This document shows positions 8,146 through 16,534 of a stretch of 64,000 nucleotides of DNA, one piece after another (within the stretch, counting starts at the first letter, position 1; each line of letters begins with the position of its first letter). The DNA comes from Salipiger abyssi (GTDB lineage: Bacteria; Pseudomonadota; Alphaproteobacteria; Rhodobacterales; Rhodobacteraceae): NCBI RefSeq assembly GCF_017311415.1, contig NZ_JAEKIS010000015.1:1-64000 (forward strand), in the 5' to 3' direction. The translations under genes and the position numbers were made by a program. Below the pieces are notes generated by a model. It searched no databases. It saw only the letters and a program-made list of their open reading frames with translations, and was not told the origin of the DNA.

Positions 8146-9192
8146 ATGCCGCAAATCCCAGGACCGCTCAAAATTCTCCCCGTCTATGCGATTGCCGCGG
8201 CGGGCGGGTTCGCCTTCTACAAGCTCGGCCTGCCGCTGCCGTGGATGATCGGGCCGCTGGTTGCCACCGCCGCGCTGGCCTTTTCCGAACGCTTCGACAT
8301 CCGCATCCCGGTGCAAACCCGCCCTTTCGGCCAAGGAGTCGTCGCCGCGCAGGTCGGGCTCTCCTTCTCGCCGGCGGTGTTCGCACAGCTTCTGCAAATG
8401 GCGCCGCTGCTCGTCGGCATGGCGCTGATGATCATCTTCGTGGGCTTCGCCATCGCGCTGGTGCTGTCGCGCATGGCCGGCATCCCTCTGACCTCGGCGA
8501 TGATCGCCACCCTGCCCACCAGCCCGGTCGAGGCGGCGGTGGTCGCCGAGCGCTATAACTTCCCGCCGGCGCCGATCATCCTGTCACAGACCATGCGGAT
8601 CTCGACCGTGGTGGTGCTGATCCCCACCGCGATCTTCTTCATCGACGGCGAGCTGGGCCGCACCGCGCGGCAGATGAACACCACCTTCCACATCCCCAGC
8701 CTGCTGGCGCTCGCCGCGCTGTCGATGCTGGGCATGTGGCTGTTTTTCAAGCTGCGCATCTCCAACCCCTATTTCCTCGGGCCCCTTGCGCTCAGCTCCA
8801 TCGTGACGGCGGCGGGGGTGGAGCTGGTGCCCTTCCCCTCGCTGGTGCTCTGGGCGGCGCAGGTGGTGCTGGGCACCTGGCTCGGCTCGAATTTCCGCCG
8901 CTCGCTCTTTACCTCCGCCGGGCGGATGGTGATGGCCTCCGTGGTCTCGACCCTGCTTTTCATCGTCGCCTCGGCGCTGATCGCGGCGGCGCTGTCGCAG
9001 GTGGCGGGGATGAGCTGGGAAACCCTGGTGCTGGCCTCCACCCCCGGCGGGGTGACCGAAATGGCGCTCACCGCCAAGTTCCTCGGCATCGACGTGGCGC
9101 TGATCACCGCCTTCCATCTGGTGCGGATCTTTATCGTGGTGCCCAGCATTCCGCATATCATCGACCGGCTGCACCGCTACGAAAACCGCTGA
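8146..9192 (+). CDS. AbrB family membrane protein
   Basis: A 348-residue, very hydrophobic protein with roughly ten membrane segments arranged as two repeats, matching the AbrB family (PF05145), often labelled 'ammonia monooxygenase' or 'AbrB transcriptional regulator' without good evidence. Conserved Pro/Gly motifs PLPWMIGPLVA at residues 26-36 and ASTPGGVTEMAL in the second half support the call. The ATG at 8146 follows a weak AAGG site; the frame is open upstream to 8002 but would overlap the promoter. A transport role is the reasonable inference, since the family sits among carboxylate transport genes here and is unrelated in fold to the AbrB DNA-binding protein. The next gene, an MmgE/PrpD protein, has its own promoter. 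Confidence 0.8.
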   Translation: MPQIPGPLKILPVYAIAAAGGFAFYKLGLPLPWMIGPLVATAALAFSERFDIRIPVQTRPFGQGVVAAQVGLSFSPAVFAQLLQMAPLLVGMALMIIFVGFAIALVLSRMAGIPLTSAMIATLPTSPVEAAVVAERYNFPPAPIILSQTMRISTVVVLIPTAIFFIDGELGRTARQMNTTFHIPSLLALAALSMLGMWLFFKLRISNPYFLGPLALSSIVTAAGVELVPFPSLVLWAAQVVLGTWLGSNFRRSLFTSAGRMVMASVVSTLLFIVASALIAAALSQVAGMSWETLVLASTPGGVTEMALTAKFLGIDVALITAFHLVRIFIVVPSIPHIIDRLHRYENR

Positions 9193-9203
9193 GCGGCCGG
9201 CTT

Positions 9204-9219
9204 CGGCACGGATTTTGCA
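9204..9219 (+). promoter_or_regulatory. Sigma-54 type -24/-12 promoter of the MmgE/PrpD pair
   Basis: CGGCACGGATTTTGCA has GG at 9205-9206 and GC at 9217-9218 (N10); only the first T of TGGCAC is changed. It begins 12 bases after the AbrB-family stop, so any upstream activator site would lie inside that gene. Confidence 0.75.
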
Positions 9220-9324
9220 GGCATTCCCGCTGAAACCCGGGGCGGGGCCCGCGCCGGACCTGAGAGCGCGGACGCGACGCGGAAGGTGTCGCGCGCCGCG
9301 CTCGGAGACCAACGGCAGGAGTCC

Positions 9325-10707
9325 ATGACCGACACCCAAGACATTTCGCAGGATTTCGCCCGGCTCACCGCCGGCACCCGCTACGAGGACATTCCCGAGG
9401 CGGCGCGCGACCGCGCCAAGCAGAGCATCCTCGACACGCTGGGCGTGATTGTCGCCGCCAGCACGCTGGAACCCGCCGTTGCGCCGGCAGTGGAGCTCGC
9501 GATGGAAAGCGGCGGGCGGGGCGAGGCGACGGTGCTCGGCTGGGGCACGCGCATCCCGGCGCTGATGGCCTCCTTCGCCAACGGGCTGATGGCGCATTGT
9601 CTGGATTTCGACGACCACGCGCCGGAGGGCCACCACCCCAGCACCTCGATCATTCCGCCCTGCTTCGCGCTGGCCGAAGCGCGCGGCGGCATCTCCGGCA
9701 AGGAGATGATCGCCGCCACCGCCATCGGGCAGGACATCTTCCTCCGCCTGCGCCGCAATGTGGGCTGGCGGCAGGACTGGCACCTCACCACCGTCTGCGG
9801 CGCCTTTTCCGGCGCGGCCTCGGCGGCGCGGGTGCTGGGGCTGTCCCAGGCGCAGATCGTCAGCGCCTTCGGCATCGCGGGCATGCAGAGCGCCGGCACG
9901 CTGGAAATGGCCTATGGCACCGGCAGCGACATACGCGGCATGTATGCGGGCTTTGTCAGCAAGGCCGCCACGCTCTCGGCGCAGATGGCCGGGCGCGGCA
10001 TTATCGGGCCGTCGACGATCTTCGAAGGCAAGGCCGGGTTCTTCGCCACCTATTTCGACGGCAAATACGACCGCGCGGCGATGCTGGCGGGCTTGGGCTC
10101 GGAATTCACCGGCGAGTCGCTGCTCTACAAGGCCTGGCCCTCCTGCGGGGTGAGCCATTCCTTCATCCACGCCACTGCCGGGCTGATGCGCGACGAGGGG
10201 ATAGCGCCCGACGATATCAGGGAAATCCGCGTCTTCGTCGGCGATTTCCAGCACAAGCTCTGCCTGCCGCTGGAGGCACGCCGCGCGCCGAAACTGCCGG
10301 CGGATGCGAAATTCTCGATCCCCTACACCATCGGCGTGGCGGCGGCGAACGGCACCGTGCGGCTGGCCGATTTCACGACGGAAGGGCTGAAGAACCCCGC
10401 CGCACTGGCGGTCGCGCAAAAGGTCGTGCCGGTACCCGACCCGGCGGCGAACTGGTCGGGGCATCTGCCGAAGGGCCGCATCGAGATGGCGCTGCATGAC
10501 GGGCGCGTGCTCTCGCGCGTCGGCGACAAGGTGCCCGGCGAGGAGGATGCCCCGATGGGCTGGGATTACCTGATCGAGAAGTTCCGCGAGGCGGCGTCGT
10601 TCTCCCGCAAACCGCTTGCGCCCGAGGCCATCGAGCGCGCCCAGCAGATGGTGCGCGATCTCGAAACGCTGGAGGATGCCACCGATGTCATCCGCGCGCT
10701 GAGCTGA
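9325..10707 (+). CDS. MmgE/PrpD family protein (first of a tandem pair)
   Basis: A 460-residue member of the MmgE/PrpD family (PF03972), the fold of 2-methylcitrate dehydratase, cis-aconitate decarboxylase and iminodisuccinate epimerase. Family hallmarks are the helical amino domain with DTLGVIVAAS, the FANGLMAHCLDFDDHAPEGHHPS segment near residues 83-105, and GESLLYKAWPSCGVSHSFIHA in the lid domain. The ATG at 9325 has GGCAGGAG seven bases upstream. It dehydrates, isomerises or epimerises a di- or tricarboxylate in the characterised members; a substrate cannot be assigned. A second family member follows after 10 bases and a third lies at 43985. Confidence 0.88.
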   Translation: MTDTQDISQDFARLTAGTRYEDIPEAARDRAKQSILDTLGVIVAASTLEPAVAPAVELAMESGGRGEATVLGWGTRIPALMASFANGLMAHCLDFDDHAPEGHHPSTSIIPPCFALAEARGGISGKEMIAATAIGQDIFLRLRRNVGWRQDWHLTTVCGAFSGAASAARVLGLSQAQIVSAFGIAGMQSAGTLEMAYGTGSDIRGMYAGFVSKAATLSAQMAGRGIIGPSTIFEGKAGFFATYFDGKYDRAAMLAGLGSEFTGESLLYKAWPSCGVSHSFIHATAGLMRDEGIAPDDIREIRVFVGDFQHKLCLPLEARRAPKLPADAKFSIPYTIGVAAANGTVRLADFTTEGLKNPAALAVAQKVVPVPDPAANWSGHLPKGRIEMALHDGRVLSRVGDKVPGEEDAPMGWDYLIEKFREAASFSRKPLAPEAIERAQQMVRDLETLEDATDVIRALS

Positions 10708-10717
10708 GGGGAACGCC

Positions 10718-12067
10718 ATGGACGCCACCACTCTCCACCTCGCCGAAACCGTCGCCCGCATGGATCTCGCCACGCTTTCGGAAGAGACCGTGACCCAGAC
10801 CAAGCGCCGCATCGTGGATGCCATCGCCTGCGCCATGGGCGCCCTCGAGGAGCCCTTTTGCGAGACCATCCGGGGCGTCAGCGCGCGCTATTCCGGCACC
10901 TCCACCGCGCGGATCTGGGGCACCGATCTGAAAAGCTCCGTCGAGATGGCGGGCTTCGCCAATGGCACGGTGATGCGCTATCTCGATCTCAACGACACCT
11001 TCCTCGGCGCCTCCGCCGGGCACCCGAGCGACATGATCCCGGCGCTGATCGCGCTGGCCGAGGCGGAAGGCGCCTCCGGTGCCGCGCTGATCGGGGCCAT
11101 CGTCGCGGCCTATGAGCTTTATTGCGGGCTTTGCGACGCCACCGCGCTGGGGCCGCAGGGGCTCGACCAGTCGACCGGCGCGGCGCTTGGTGCCGCCGGC
11201 GGGGCGAGCCGGCTGCTGGGGCTGGATGTGAGTGCGACGGGCAATGCGATTGCGCTGGCCGTTGGCGCCAATCTCAACCTCTACAATGTGCGCTGCGGCA
11301 CGCTGTCGGACTGGAAGGCCTGCGCCGGTCCCAACGGTGCCCGAAACGGCGTCTTTGCCGCGCTTCTGGCCCGCGAGGGCGTCACCGGCCCGACGGCGGT
11401 GTTCGACGGCAAGGGAGGGCTCTCGACCGTGCTGCGACCGCTGGCATTCCGCGACGATCCAACCGCGCCGCCGCGCCTGCTGGAGACGCGGCTCAAGGCC
11501 TATCCGGTCTGCTATCACGGCCAGTCCGCCATCGACGCCGCAATCGAGCTGGCGGCAAAGGTCGACCCGGCGCAAGTCGCCTCCGTGCTGATCGAGACCT
11601 ATGAGGCCTCGGCGAAGATGATGGGCGGCGATCCCACCCGCTGGACGCCGGAAACCCGCGAGACCGCCGATCACAGCCTGCCCTTCACTGTGGGCGTGGC
11701 GCTGACAACCGGGCGGCTGACCTCGGGCGATTACGCCGCCGCGCGGATCGCCGATCCGGAGCTGCGCGCCTTCATGGCAAAGATCGAGGTGCGGGAAAGC
11801 GCCGAGATGAGCGACACCTACCCGGCGCGCAACCACACGCGGATCACCGTGACACTCGCGGACGGCCAGACCCTTAGCGCTGAGCGGCTGCAACCCAAGG
11901 GCCACCCGGACAACCCGCTGTCGCAGGACGAGCTGGGCGAGAAGCTCGCCAACCTCTGGCCTGCGCGGCCGGGGCAAGACGCGCAGGCGGCACAGGTCAT
12001 CGCTCTGGTCGATGCGCTCGAAAGCGCGGCCTCGGTGGCCCCGCTTGTCGATGCGCTCTGCCCCTAA
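10718..12067 (+). CDS. MmgE/PrpD family protein (second of a tandem pair)
   Basis: A 449-residue MmgE/PrpD protein. It shows the corresponding FANGTVMRYLDLNDTFLGASAGHPSD motif region around residues 80-105, ALAVGANLNLYNVR and LKAYPVCYHGQSAIDAAIEL, the last aligning with the YKAWPSCGVSHSF region of the upstream gene. It starts 10 bases after that gene, behind GAGGGG, so the two are one transcript. The conserved His of the HP motif is kept in both, while other residues around it differ (FDDHAPEGHHPS versus LNDTFLGASAGHPSD), which suggests different substrates for the pair. Whether they are separate enzymes or partners is unknown. Confidence 0.88.
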   Translation: MDATTLHLAETVARMDLATLSEETVTQTKRRIVDAIACAMGALEEPFCETIRGVSARYSGTSTARIWGTDLKSSVEMAGFANGTVMRYLDLNDTFLGASAGHPSDMIPALIALAEAEGASGAALIGAIVAAYELYCGLCDATALGPQGLDQSTGAALGAAGGASRLLGLDVSATGNAIALAVGANLNLYNVRCGTLSDWKACAGPNGARNGVFAALLAREGVTGPTAVFDGKGGLSTVLRPLAFRDDPTAPPRLLETRLKAYPVCYHGQSAIDAAIELAAKVDPAQVASVLIETYEASAKMMGGDPTRWTPETRETADHSLPFTVGVALTTGRLTSGDYAAARIADPELRAFMAKIEVRESAEMSDTYPARNHTRITVTLADGQTLSAERLQPKGHPDNPLSQDELGEKLANLWPARPGQDAQAAQVIALVDALESAASVAPLVDALCP

Positions 12068-12086
12068 TCCCTCGCCGGCGGCTGGA

Positions 12087-12686
12087 TCAGAGCTTGCCCG
12101 CGAGATGCAGGTCGAGATCTTCCAGCCGGTCCTGGCCCCAGAACTTCGCTCCGTCATCCAGCACATAGAAGGGAGAGCCGAACACGCCCGCGTTCACCGC
12201 ATCCTCGAGATTGGCGGCATAGGTCTCCGCCCCGGCAAGCATGCCGCTGAAGGTCAGCCCCGGATCGAACCCCGCCGCTTTCAGGCAGTCCTGAACCACG
12301 TCATCCTCGGCAATGTCCTTTTCCTCGGACCAGATCGCGCGCAGCACACTGTGCACCAGCCCGCCGAGATCGCCGCCGCCCGCTTCCTGCGCCGCAATGA
12401 TCGCGTAGGAGGCTGGCGCCGCATTGGTCGGCCAGAAGGCCGGGCGCAGGTTCAGCGGCATGCCGGCCTTTTTCGCCTGACGCGGCAGTTCCTGGGCGCG
12501 ATACTCCATCCGGGCCGGGTGCCGGTCCTTCGGCGCGAGCCCCCCGGTGCGCGGGAAAAGCGCCATGATATCGAGCGGTTTGTAGGTAATAGACGCGCCG
12601 TGACGCGCCGCGATCTCTTCCAGCCGCAGCCCCGCGAGGTACGCGTAAGGGGAGAGGACTGTGAAATAGTAATCTATTTGTGCCAT
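12087..12686 (-). CDS. 2-hydroxychromene-2-carboxylate isomerase family protein
   Basis: A 199-residue DsbA-fold protein of the HCCA-isomerase/kappa glutathione transferase group. The amino end DYYFTVLSPYAYLAG carries the Ser-Pro-Tyr motif in place of a thioredoxin CxxC, and the carboxyl end has NAGVFGSPFYVLDDGAKFWGQDRL, the cis-Pro loop and typical closing motif. Characterised members isomerise 2-hydroxychromene-2-carboxylate in naphthalene breakdown using glutathione, but most homologues have no proven substrate. It is a single gene converging on the MmgE/PrpD pair and diverging from prs. No sigma-54 type promoter was found ahead of it. Confidence 0.85.
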   Translation of the reverse strand: MAQIDYYFTVLSPYAYLAGLRLEEIAARHGASITYKPLDIMALFPRTGGLAPKDRHPARMEYRAQELPRQAKKAGMPLNLRPAFWPTNAAPASYAIIAAQEAGGGDLGGLVHSVLRAIWSEEKDIAEDDVVQDCLKAAGFDPGLTFSGMLAGAETYAANLEDAVNAGVFGSPFYVLDDGAKFWGQDRLEDLDLHLAGKL

Positions 12687-12788
12687 TGCATCCTTGCCTG
12701 CGGCCAGTGTCTTTGCGCCACGCTACCCGCATGCTAAGCGACCGGCAACGTCACGAATCTGTCAAATCGCTGCCGGAGCCCTGCTCAC

Positions 12789-13799
12789 ATGCCCACCGTC
12801 GTCGAACCCAAACTGATCGCGGGGAACGCCAACCGCCCGCTTGCCAGTGCCATCGCAAAACGCATGTCGCTTTATCGCGGCATGTCCGTCGGTCTGGTGG
12901 ACGCGCGCGTCGAGCGTTTCAACGATCAGGAAATCTTTGTCGAAGTCTACGAGAACGTTCGCGGCGAAGACATGTTCATCCTGCAATCGACCTCGCGCCC
13001 GGCGAACGACAACCTCATGGAGCTGCTGATCATGGCCGACGCGCTGCGGCGCAGCTCGGCGGCGCGGGTGACGGCGGTGATGCCCTATTTCGGCTATGCC
13101 CGTCAGGACCGCCGCACCAAGGCGCGCACCCCGATCACCGCCAAGCTGGTCGCCAACATGATCCACGAGGCCGGCATCGAGCGGGTGCTGACGATGGATC
13201 TGCACGCGGCGCAGATTCAGGGCTTCTTCGATATTCCGGTGGACAACCTCTACGCCTCACCGGTCTTTGCCCTCGACATCCAGAAGCATTTCGCCGGCGA
13301 GCTTGAAGACGTCATGGTGGTCTCGCCCGATGTCGGCGGCGTGTCGCGGGCGCGGGAACTGGCCAAGCGGATCAACGTGCCGCTCTCGATCGTCGACAAG
13401 CGCCGCGAAAAGCCCGGCGAGATCGCCGAGATGACGGTGATCGGCGACGTGACCGGCAAGAAATGCATCATCGTCGACGATATCTGCGACACCGCCGGCA
13501 CGCTCTGCAAGGCGGCCGAGGTGCTGCTCGACCACGGCGCCACCGAGGTGCATGCCTATATCACCCATGGCGTGCTGTCCGGCCCGGCGGTCGAGCGGGT
13601 CAAGAACTCGGTGATGAAAACGCTGGTGATCACCGACAGCATTGCGGCGACCGAGGAAGTGGCGGCGGCGCCGAATATCCGCATCGTGCCCACAGCGCCG
13701 ATGTTCGCGCAGGCGATCCTCAATATCTGGAACGGCACCTCGGTGTCCTCGCTCTTCGAGACTGACACGCTCGGCCCGATCTATGAGGGCATCCTCTGA
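12789..13799 (+). CDS. prs: Ribose-phosphate pyrophosphokinase
   Basis: A 336-residue PRPP synthetase that transfers pyrophosphate from ATP to ribose 5-phosphate, supplying nucleotide, histidine and NAD synthesis in the cytosol. Diagnostic motifs are [18 protein letters not shown] (ATP/subunit loop), [19 protein letters not shown] (flexible loop and ATP site), [35 protein letters not shown] and the PRPP-binding loop [14 protein letters not shown]. It is slightly longer than the usual 310-320 residues because of the amino-terminal stretch. It ends in a strong hairpin. A housekeeping gene like this, with etfB, is notable in a window that also contains a plasmid-type replication module. Confidence 0.97.
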   Translation: MPTVVEPKLIAGNANRPLASAIAKRMSLYRGMSVGLVDARVERFNDQEIFVEVYENVRGEDMFILQSTSRPANDNLMELLIMADALRRSSAARVTAVMPYFGYARQDRRTKARTPITAKLVANMIHEAGIERVLTMDLHAAQIQGFFDIPVDNLYASPVFALDIQKHFAGELEDVMVVSPDVGGVSRARELAKRINVPLSIVDKRREKPGEIAEMTVIGDVTGKKCIIVDDICDTAGTLCKAAEVLLDHGATEVHAYITHGVLSGPAVERVKNSVMKTLVITDSIAATEEVAAAPNIRIVPTAPMFAQAILNIWNGTSVSSLFETDTLGPIYEGIL

Positions 13800-13825
13800 C
13801 ACGCCCTTCCGGCATGCTATAAGAG

Positions 13826-13850
13826 AGGGCGGACCCAGGCGGTCCGCCCT
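13826..13850 (+). terminator. Terminator hairpin after prs
   Basis: Perfect ten-base arms AGGGCGGACC and GGTCCGCCCT enclose a five-base loop, followed by TTGCGTTT. It starts 27 bases after the prs stop and could serve the convergent lectin gene as well. Confidence 0.75.
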
Positions 13851-13886
13851 TTGCGTTTGTCCGCTGCCGCCTTTGCGCCCTGCGGA

Positions 13887-14237
13887 TCAGTAAAGCTCCC
13901 AGTCGTCCTCGCCCTTGATCTCGCCGATGGCGATCCAAGACATGCGCACCCGCGCGACCCGCGTGTCCGACCAGGTGCGGAACACCAGCTCGAAAGAGGT
14001 TTCGGTGACATTGTCGGTCTGGATATCGGCCCGCACATTGGCGCCCTGATCCATGTCCCATAGCGACAATCCGGCATGCACGGCGGGCGGCGCGCTGAAC
14101 GGCTCGGAAAAGGTTACCCGTTTGCGCCGCTCCCGCGCGCCCGAGCCCGTCCACATATCGCCGCCATTGGCGAAATCCGAAAACAGCTCCTCGTTGCCCT
14201 GGTCGATCCCGACCTGCGACGCCTGCATTTTCCGCAT
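13887..14237 (-). CDS. H-type lectin domain protein
   Basis: A 116-residue protein that is almost entirely one H-type lectin domain (PF09458): RKRVTFSEPFSAPPAVHAGLSLWDMD, then VTETSFELVFRTWSDTRVARVRMSWIAIGE, the closing Trp-Ile-Ala-x-Gly being typical. This fold, first known from snail agglutinin, binds N-acetylgalactosamine-like sugars as a trimer. There is no signal peptide. A GGAG ribosome site precedes the ATG at 14237. It is a single gene between prs and the LysR gene. In Rhodobacteraceae such small lectins have no established role that I know of. Confidence 0.82.
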   Translation of the reverse strand: MRKMQASQVGIDQGNEELFSDFANGGDMWTGSGARERRKRVTFSEPFSAPPAVHAGLSLWDMDQGANVRADIQTDNVTETSFELVFRTWSDTRVARVRMSWIAIGEIKGEDDWELY

Positions 14238-14359
14238 ATGTCTTTCTCCGGCATAGTCTTTCGCGCATCATCGGGGATTTCCGGCGGAAAGAAAACGGCC
14301 TGTGCGGGCGTCGTGCCGAGGCGACAGCCGTCACCGCGAAAATCCGGATCCGTCCGCGC

Positions 14360-15328
14360 TCAGGACAACACGCTGACCGGGCGGTCCATCCGCATCGCCT
14401 CGGCCTCTACCAACGTGTCCTTCACCTGCTCGATGAAGGTCGCCAGCGTCGGCTCTATCGCGCCGCGCCGCCAGACCAAGGTGAAGCGCACCGGCAGATC
14501 CACCCCGATCAGCGGCAGGATGCGCACGCTGTCGGGATAGCTCATGCGCGGCGAGTTCACCACGATGCCGATCCCCATCCCGACCGAGATCAGATTGACC
14601 TGCGTCGCGATATTGCCGACCTCCTGGATCACTCTCGGGCTGAATCCTTCGGCCAGGCACATGGTTTCGAGCTGCGTGAGCCGCGGCGTCACGTTCGAAC
14701 GTTGCACCACGATCAGCCCGTCATTGGCGAGATCCTGAAGCCTCACCGCCGCCTGCGCCGCAAGCGGGTGGTCCGACGGCATCGCCACCGCCAGCCCGCC
14801 CAGATCGAGCTCCAGCGAGTCGAGATCGTCGATCGCCATGAAATCCGACACCGTTCCCGGCGGCCAGGCGCTGCCCTCGGGCACATAGACAAAGCCCGCA
14901 TCCAGCCGACCGGCGCGCACCGCCGGAATTTGCCGACTGCTCGGCATCTCGTGCAGAGAGATGTCGATCTCGGAATACTGCCGGCGCACGCTCTTGACCG
15001 TGGCGCGGAAGGCCGGGTGCAGCAGGCTCAGGCTACCATAGCCCACATTGATATTGCCGGTCTTGCCGCTGCCGATGCGCCGCGTCGTCTCGACCGCGCG
15101 GCCCAGATCCGACATCAGGATCCGCAGATCGCGCTGAAACGCCTCGCCCGCCGAGGTCAGGGTGATCTTTTGCGCGTGGCGAAAGAACAGCTTCACCCCC
15201 AGCTCGGTCTCCAGATCCGAGACCGTCTGCGACACCGCCGGCCGCGTCACGCAGAGCGTCTCGGCGGCGCGACCGAAATGCAGCTCCTCCGCAGCGGCGA
15301 GGAAATATCTTAGATGTCGCAGCTCCAT
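14360..15328 (-). CDS. LysR family transcriptional regulator
   Basis: A 322-residue LysR-type regulator: amino-terminal winged helix-turn-helix (ELRHLRYFLAAAEELHFGRAAETLCVTRPAVSQTVSDLE) and a carboxyl effector-binding domain from about residue 90, with GNINVGYGSLSLLHPAF at its start. Such proteins activate a nearby operon on binding a small carboxylate. It lies 49 bases downstream of the alcohol dehydrogenase gene, on the same strand, at the far end of the TRAP/aldehyde/alcohol dehydrogenase operon. It may therefore be co-transcribed with that operon, and it is the only regulator beside it. That operon also has a sigma-54 type promoter, which a LysR protein would not normally activate, so the target is uncertain. 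Confidence 0.93.
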   Translation of the reverse strand: MELRHLRYFLAAAEELHFGRAAETLCVTRPAVSQTVSDLETELGVKLFFRHAQKITLTSAGEAFQRDLRILMSDLGRAVETTRRIGSGKTGNINVGYGSLSLLHPAFRATVKSVRRQYSEIDISLHEMPSSRQIPAVRAGRLDAGFVYVPEGSAWPPGTVSDFMAIDDLDSLELDLGGLAVAMPSDHPLAAQAAVRLQDLANDGLIVVQRSNVTPRLTQLETMCLAEGFSPRVIQEVGNIATQVNLISVGMGIGIVVNSPRMSYPDSVRILPLIGVDLPVRFTLVWRRGAIEPTLATFIEQVKDTLVEAEAMRMDRPVSVLS

Positions 15329-15376
15329 GGGCGAGGCCCTCGCAAATAGCGTGCCGGGCCGGACACGCCGCCCAGG

Positions 15377-16474
15377 TCAGAAGTCGATCACAACCCGCCG
15401 CGCCTGTCCCGATTTCAGCAGATCGAAACCCTCGTTGATCTGCTCGAGTCCGATTCGATGGGAGATCAGGTTATCCTGCGTCAGCTTGCCGTCGACATAC
15501 CAATCGACGAGCTGCGGAAATTGCGAGAGCGATTTCACATTGCCCAGATAAGAGCCCGTCACCCAGCGCCCCGCCTGCACCGAGCGCGGCCGGATCGGGA
15601 TCGTGTCGGTCACCGCCCCCGGCATGATGCCCAGCATCACCGCCATGCCCCAGCCCATGCGCGTGCTGTCCACCGCCTGCTGCGCCAGCACCGGGTGGCC
15701 GACGCATTCAAAGGCGTAATCCGCCCCGCCGCCGGTGATCTTGTGGATCGCCTCGACCACGCTGTCGCCCCGATAGTCGCGCGCGTCGAGGAAATGCGTC
15801 ATCCCCGCCTTGCGCGCCGGGCCCTGCTTGTCGGGGTTGGTGTCGATGCCGATGATGGTCCGAGCGCCGGCCAGCCGCGCGCCGTCGATCACATTGAGCC
15901 CGATGCCGCCCAGCCCGAAGACCGCCACCGACGATCCCGGCGCGACCTTTGCGGTGTTGAGCGCCGCGCCGATGCCGGTGATGCCGGCGCAGCCCATGCA
16001 GCAGACCTGATCCAGCGGCGCGTCGTCCCGGATCCTGGCCACCTGAAACGCCCGCACGGTAACGAACTGCGCAAATGTCCCGAGGCTGATGAAGGAGGCG
16101 ACCGGCCTGCCCTTCCACGAAAACGGCTTGCGCGGGTTCGGCTTGAAATAGTGATCGCAGAGATTGCTCTTGTCGCTGCGACAGGGCGGGCACTCGCCGC
16201 ATTCCGGCATCGCCAGCGGAATGACCGCATCGCCGGGTTTCAGCCGGTCCACCCCCGGCCCCACCTCGCGCACGATCCCCGCGCCCTCATGGCCGAGGAT
16301 CACCGGGTAATCCGGCCAGTCGCGCGAGCCGTCGATGAGCATCTGATCGGTATGGCAGAGCCCCGCCGATTTTATCTCGATCAGCACCTCGCCCTCGCGC
16401 GGGCCGTCGAGATCGACCTCGTCGATCACCAGCGGCTGGAGCTGGCCCGTGGCAATCGCGGCTTTGACTTTCAT
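15377..16474 (-). CDS. Zinc-dependent alcohol dehydrogenase (MDR family)
   Basis: A 365-residue medium-chain dehydrogenase. Catalytic-zinc ligands appear in AGLCHTDQ and ILGHEGAGIV, the structural-zinc lobe has four Cys in CGECPPCRSDKSNLC, and the NAD fold has FGLGGIGLNVIDGA followed by an Asp (GIDTNPDK), indicating NAD. The layout is closest to the class III/AdhC-type enzymes. It presumably oxidises an alcohol imported by the upstream TRAP transporter to an aldehyde that the adjacent aldehyde dehydrogenase (16535-18022) takes further. It is fifth in a reverse-strand operon starting with the TRAP solute-binding gene at 21145. Confidence 0.92.
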   Translation of the reverse strand: MKVKAAIATGQLQPLVIDEVDLDGPREGEVLIEIKSAGLCHTDQMLIDGSRDWPDYPVILGHEGAGIVREVGPGVDRLKPGDAVIPLAMPECGECPPCRSDKSNLCDHYFKPNPRKPFSWKGRPVASFISLGTFAQFVTVRAFQVARIRDDAPLDQVCCMGCAGITGIGAALNTAKVAPGSSVAVFGLGGIGLNVIDGARLAGARTIIGIDTNPDKQGPARKAGMTHFLDARDYRGDSVVEAIHKITGGGADYAFECVGHPVLAQQAVDSTRMGWGMAVMLGIMPGAVTDTIPIRPRSVQAGRWVTGSYLGNVKSLSQFPQLVDWYVDGKLTQDNLISHRIGLEQINEGFDLLKSGQARRVVIDF

Positions 16475-16534
16475 GCGACGTCCCCTTGTCTCTTGGTTGG
16501 CCGAGCGTGGGAGCAGCGCCCGGCCGGTCCCGGA

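Noticed and set aside
8146-9192. AbrB-family gene as a transcription factor or ammonia monooxygenase
   Set aside because: The protein is a polytopic membrane protein without DNA-binding or copper motifs; those labels are inherited names.
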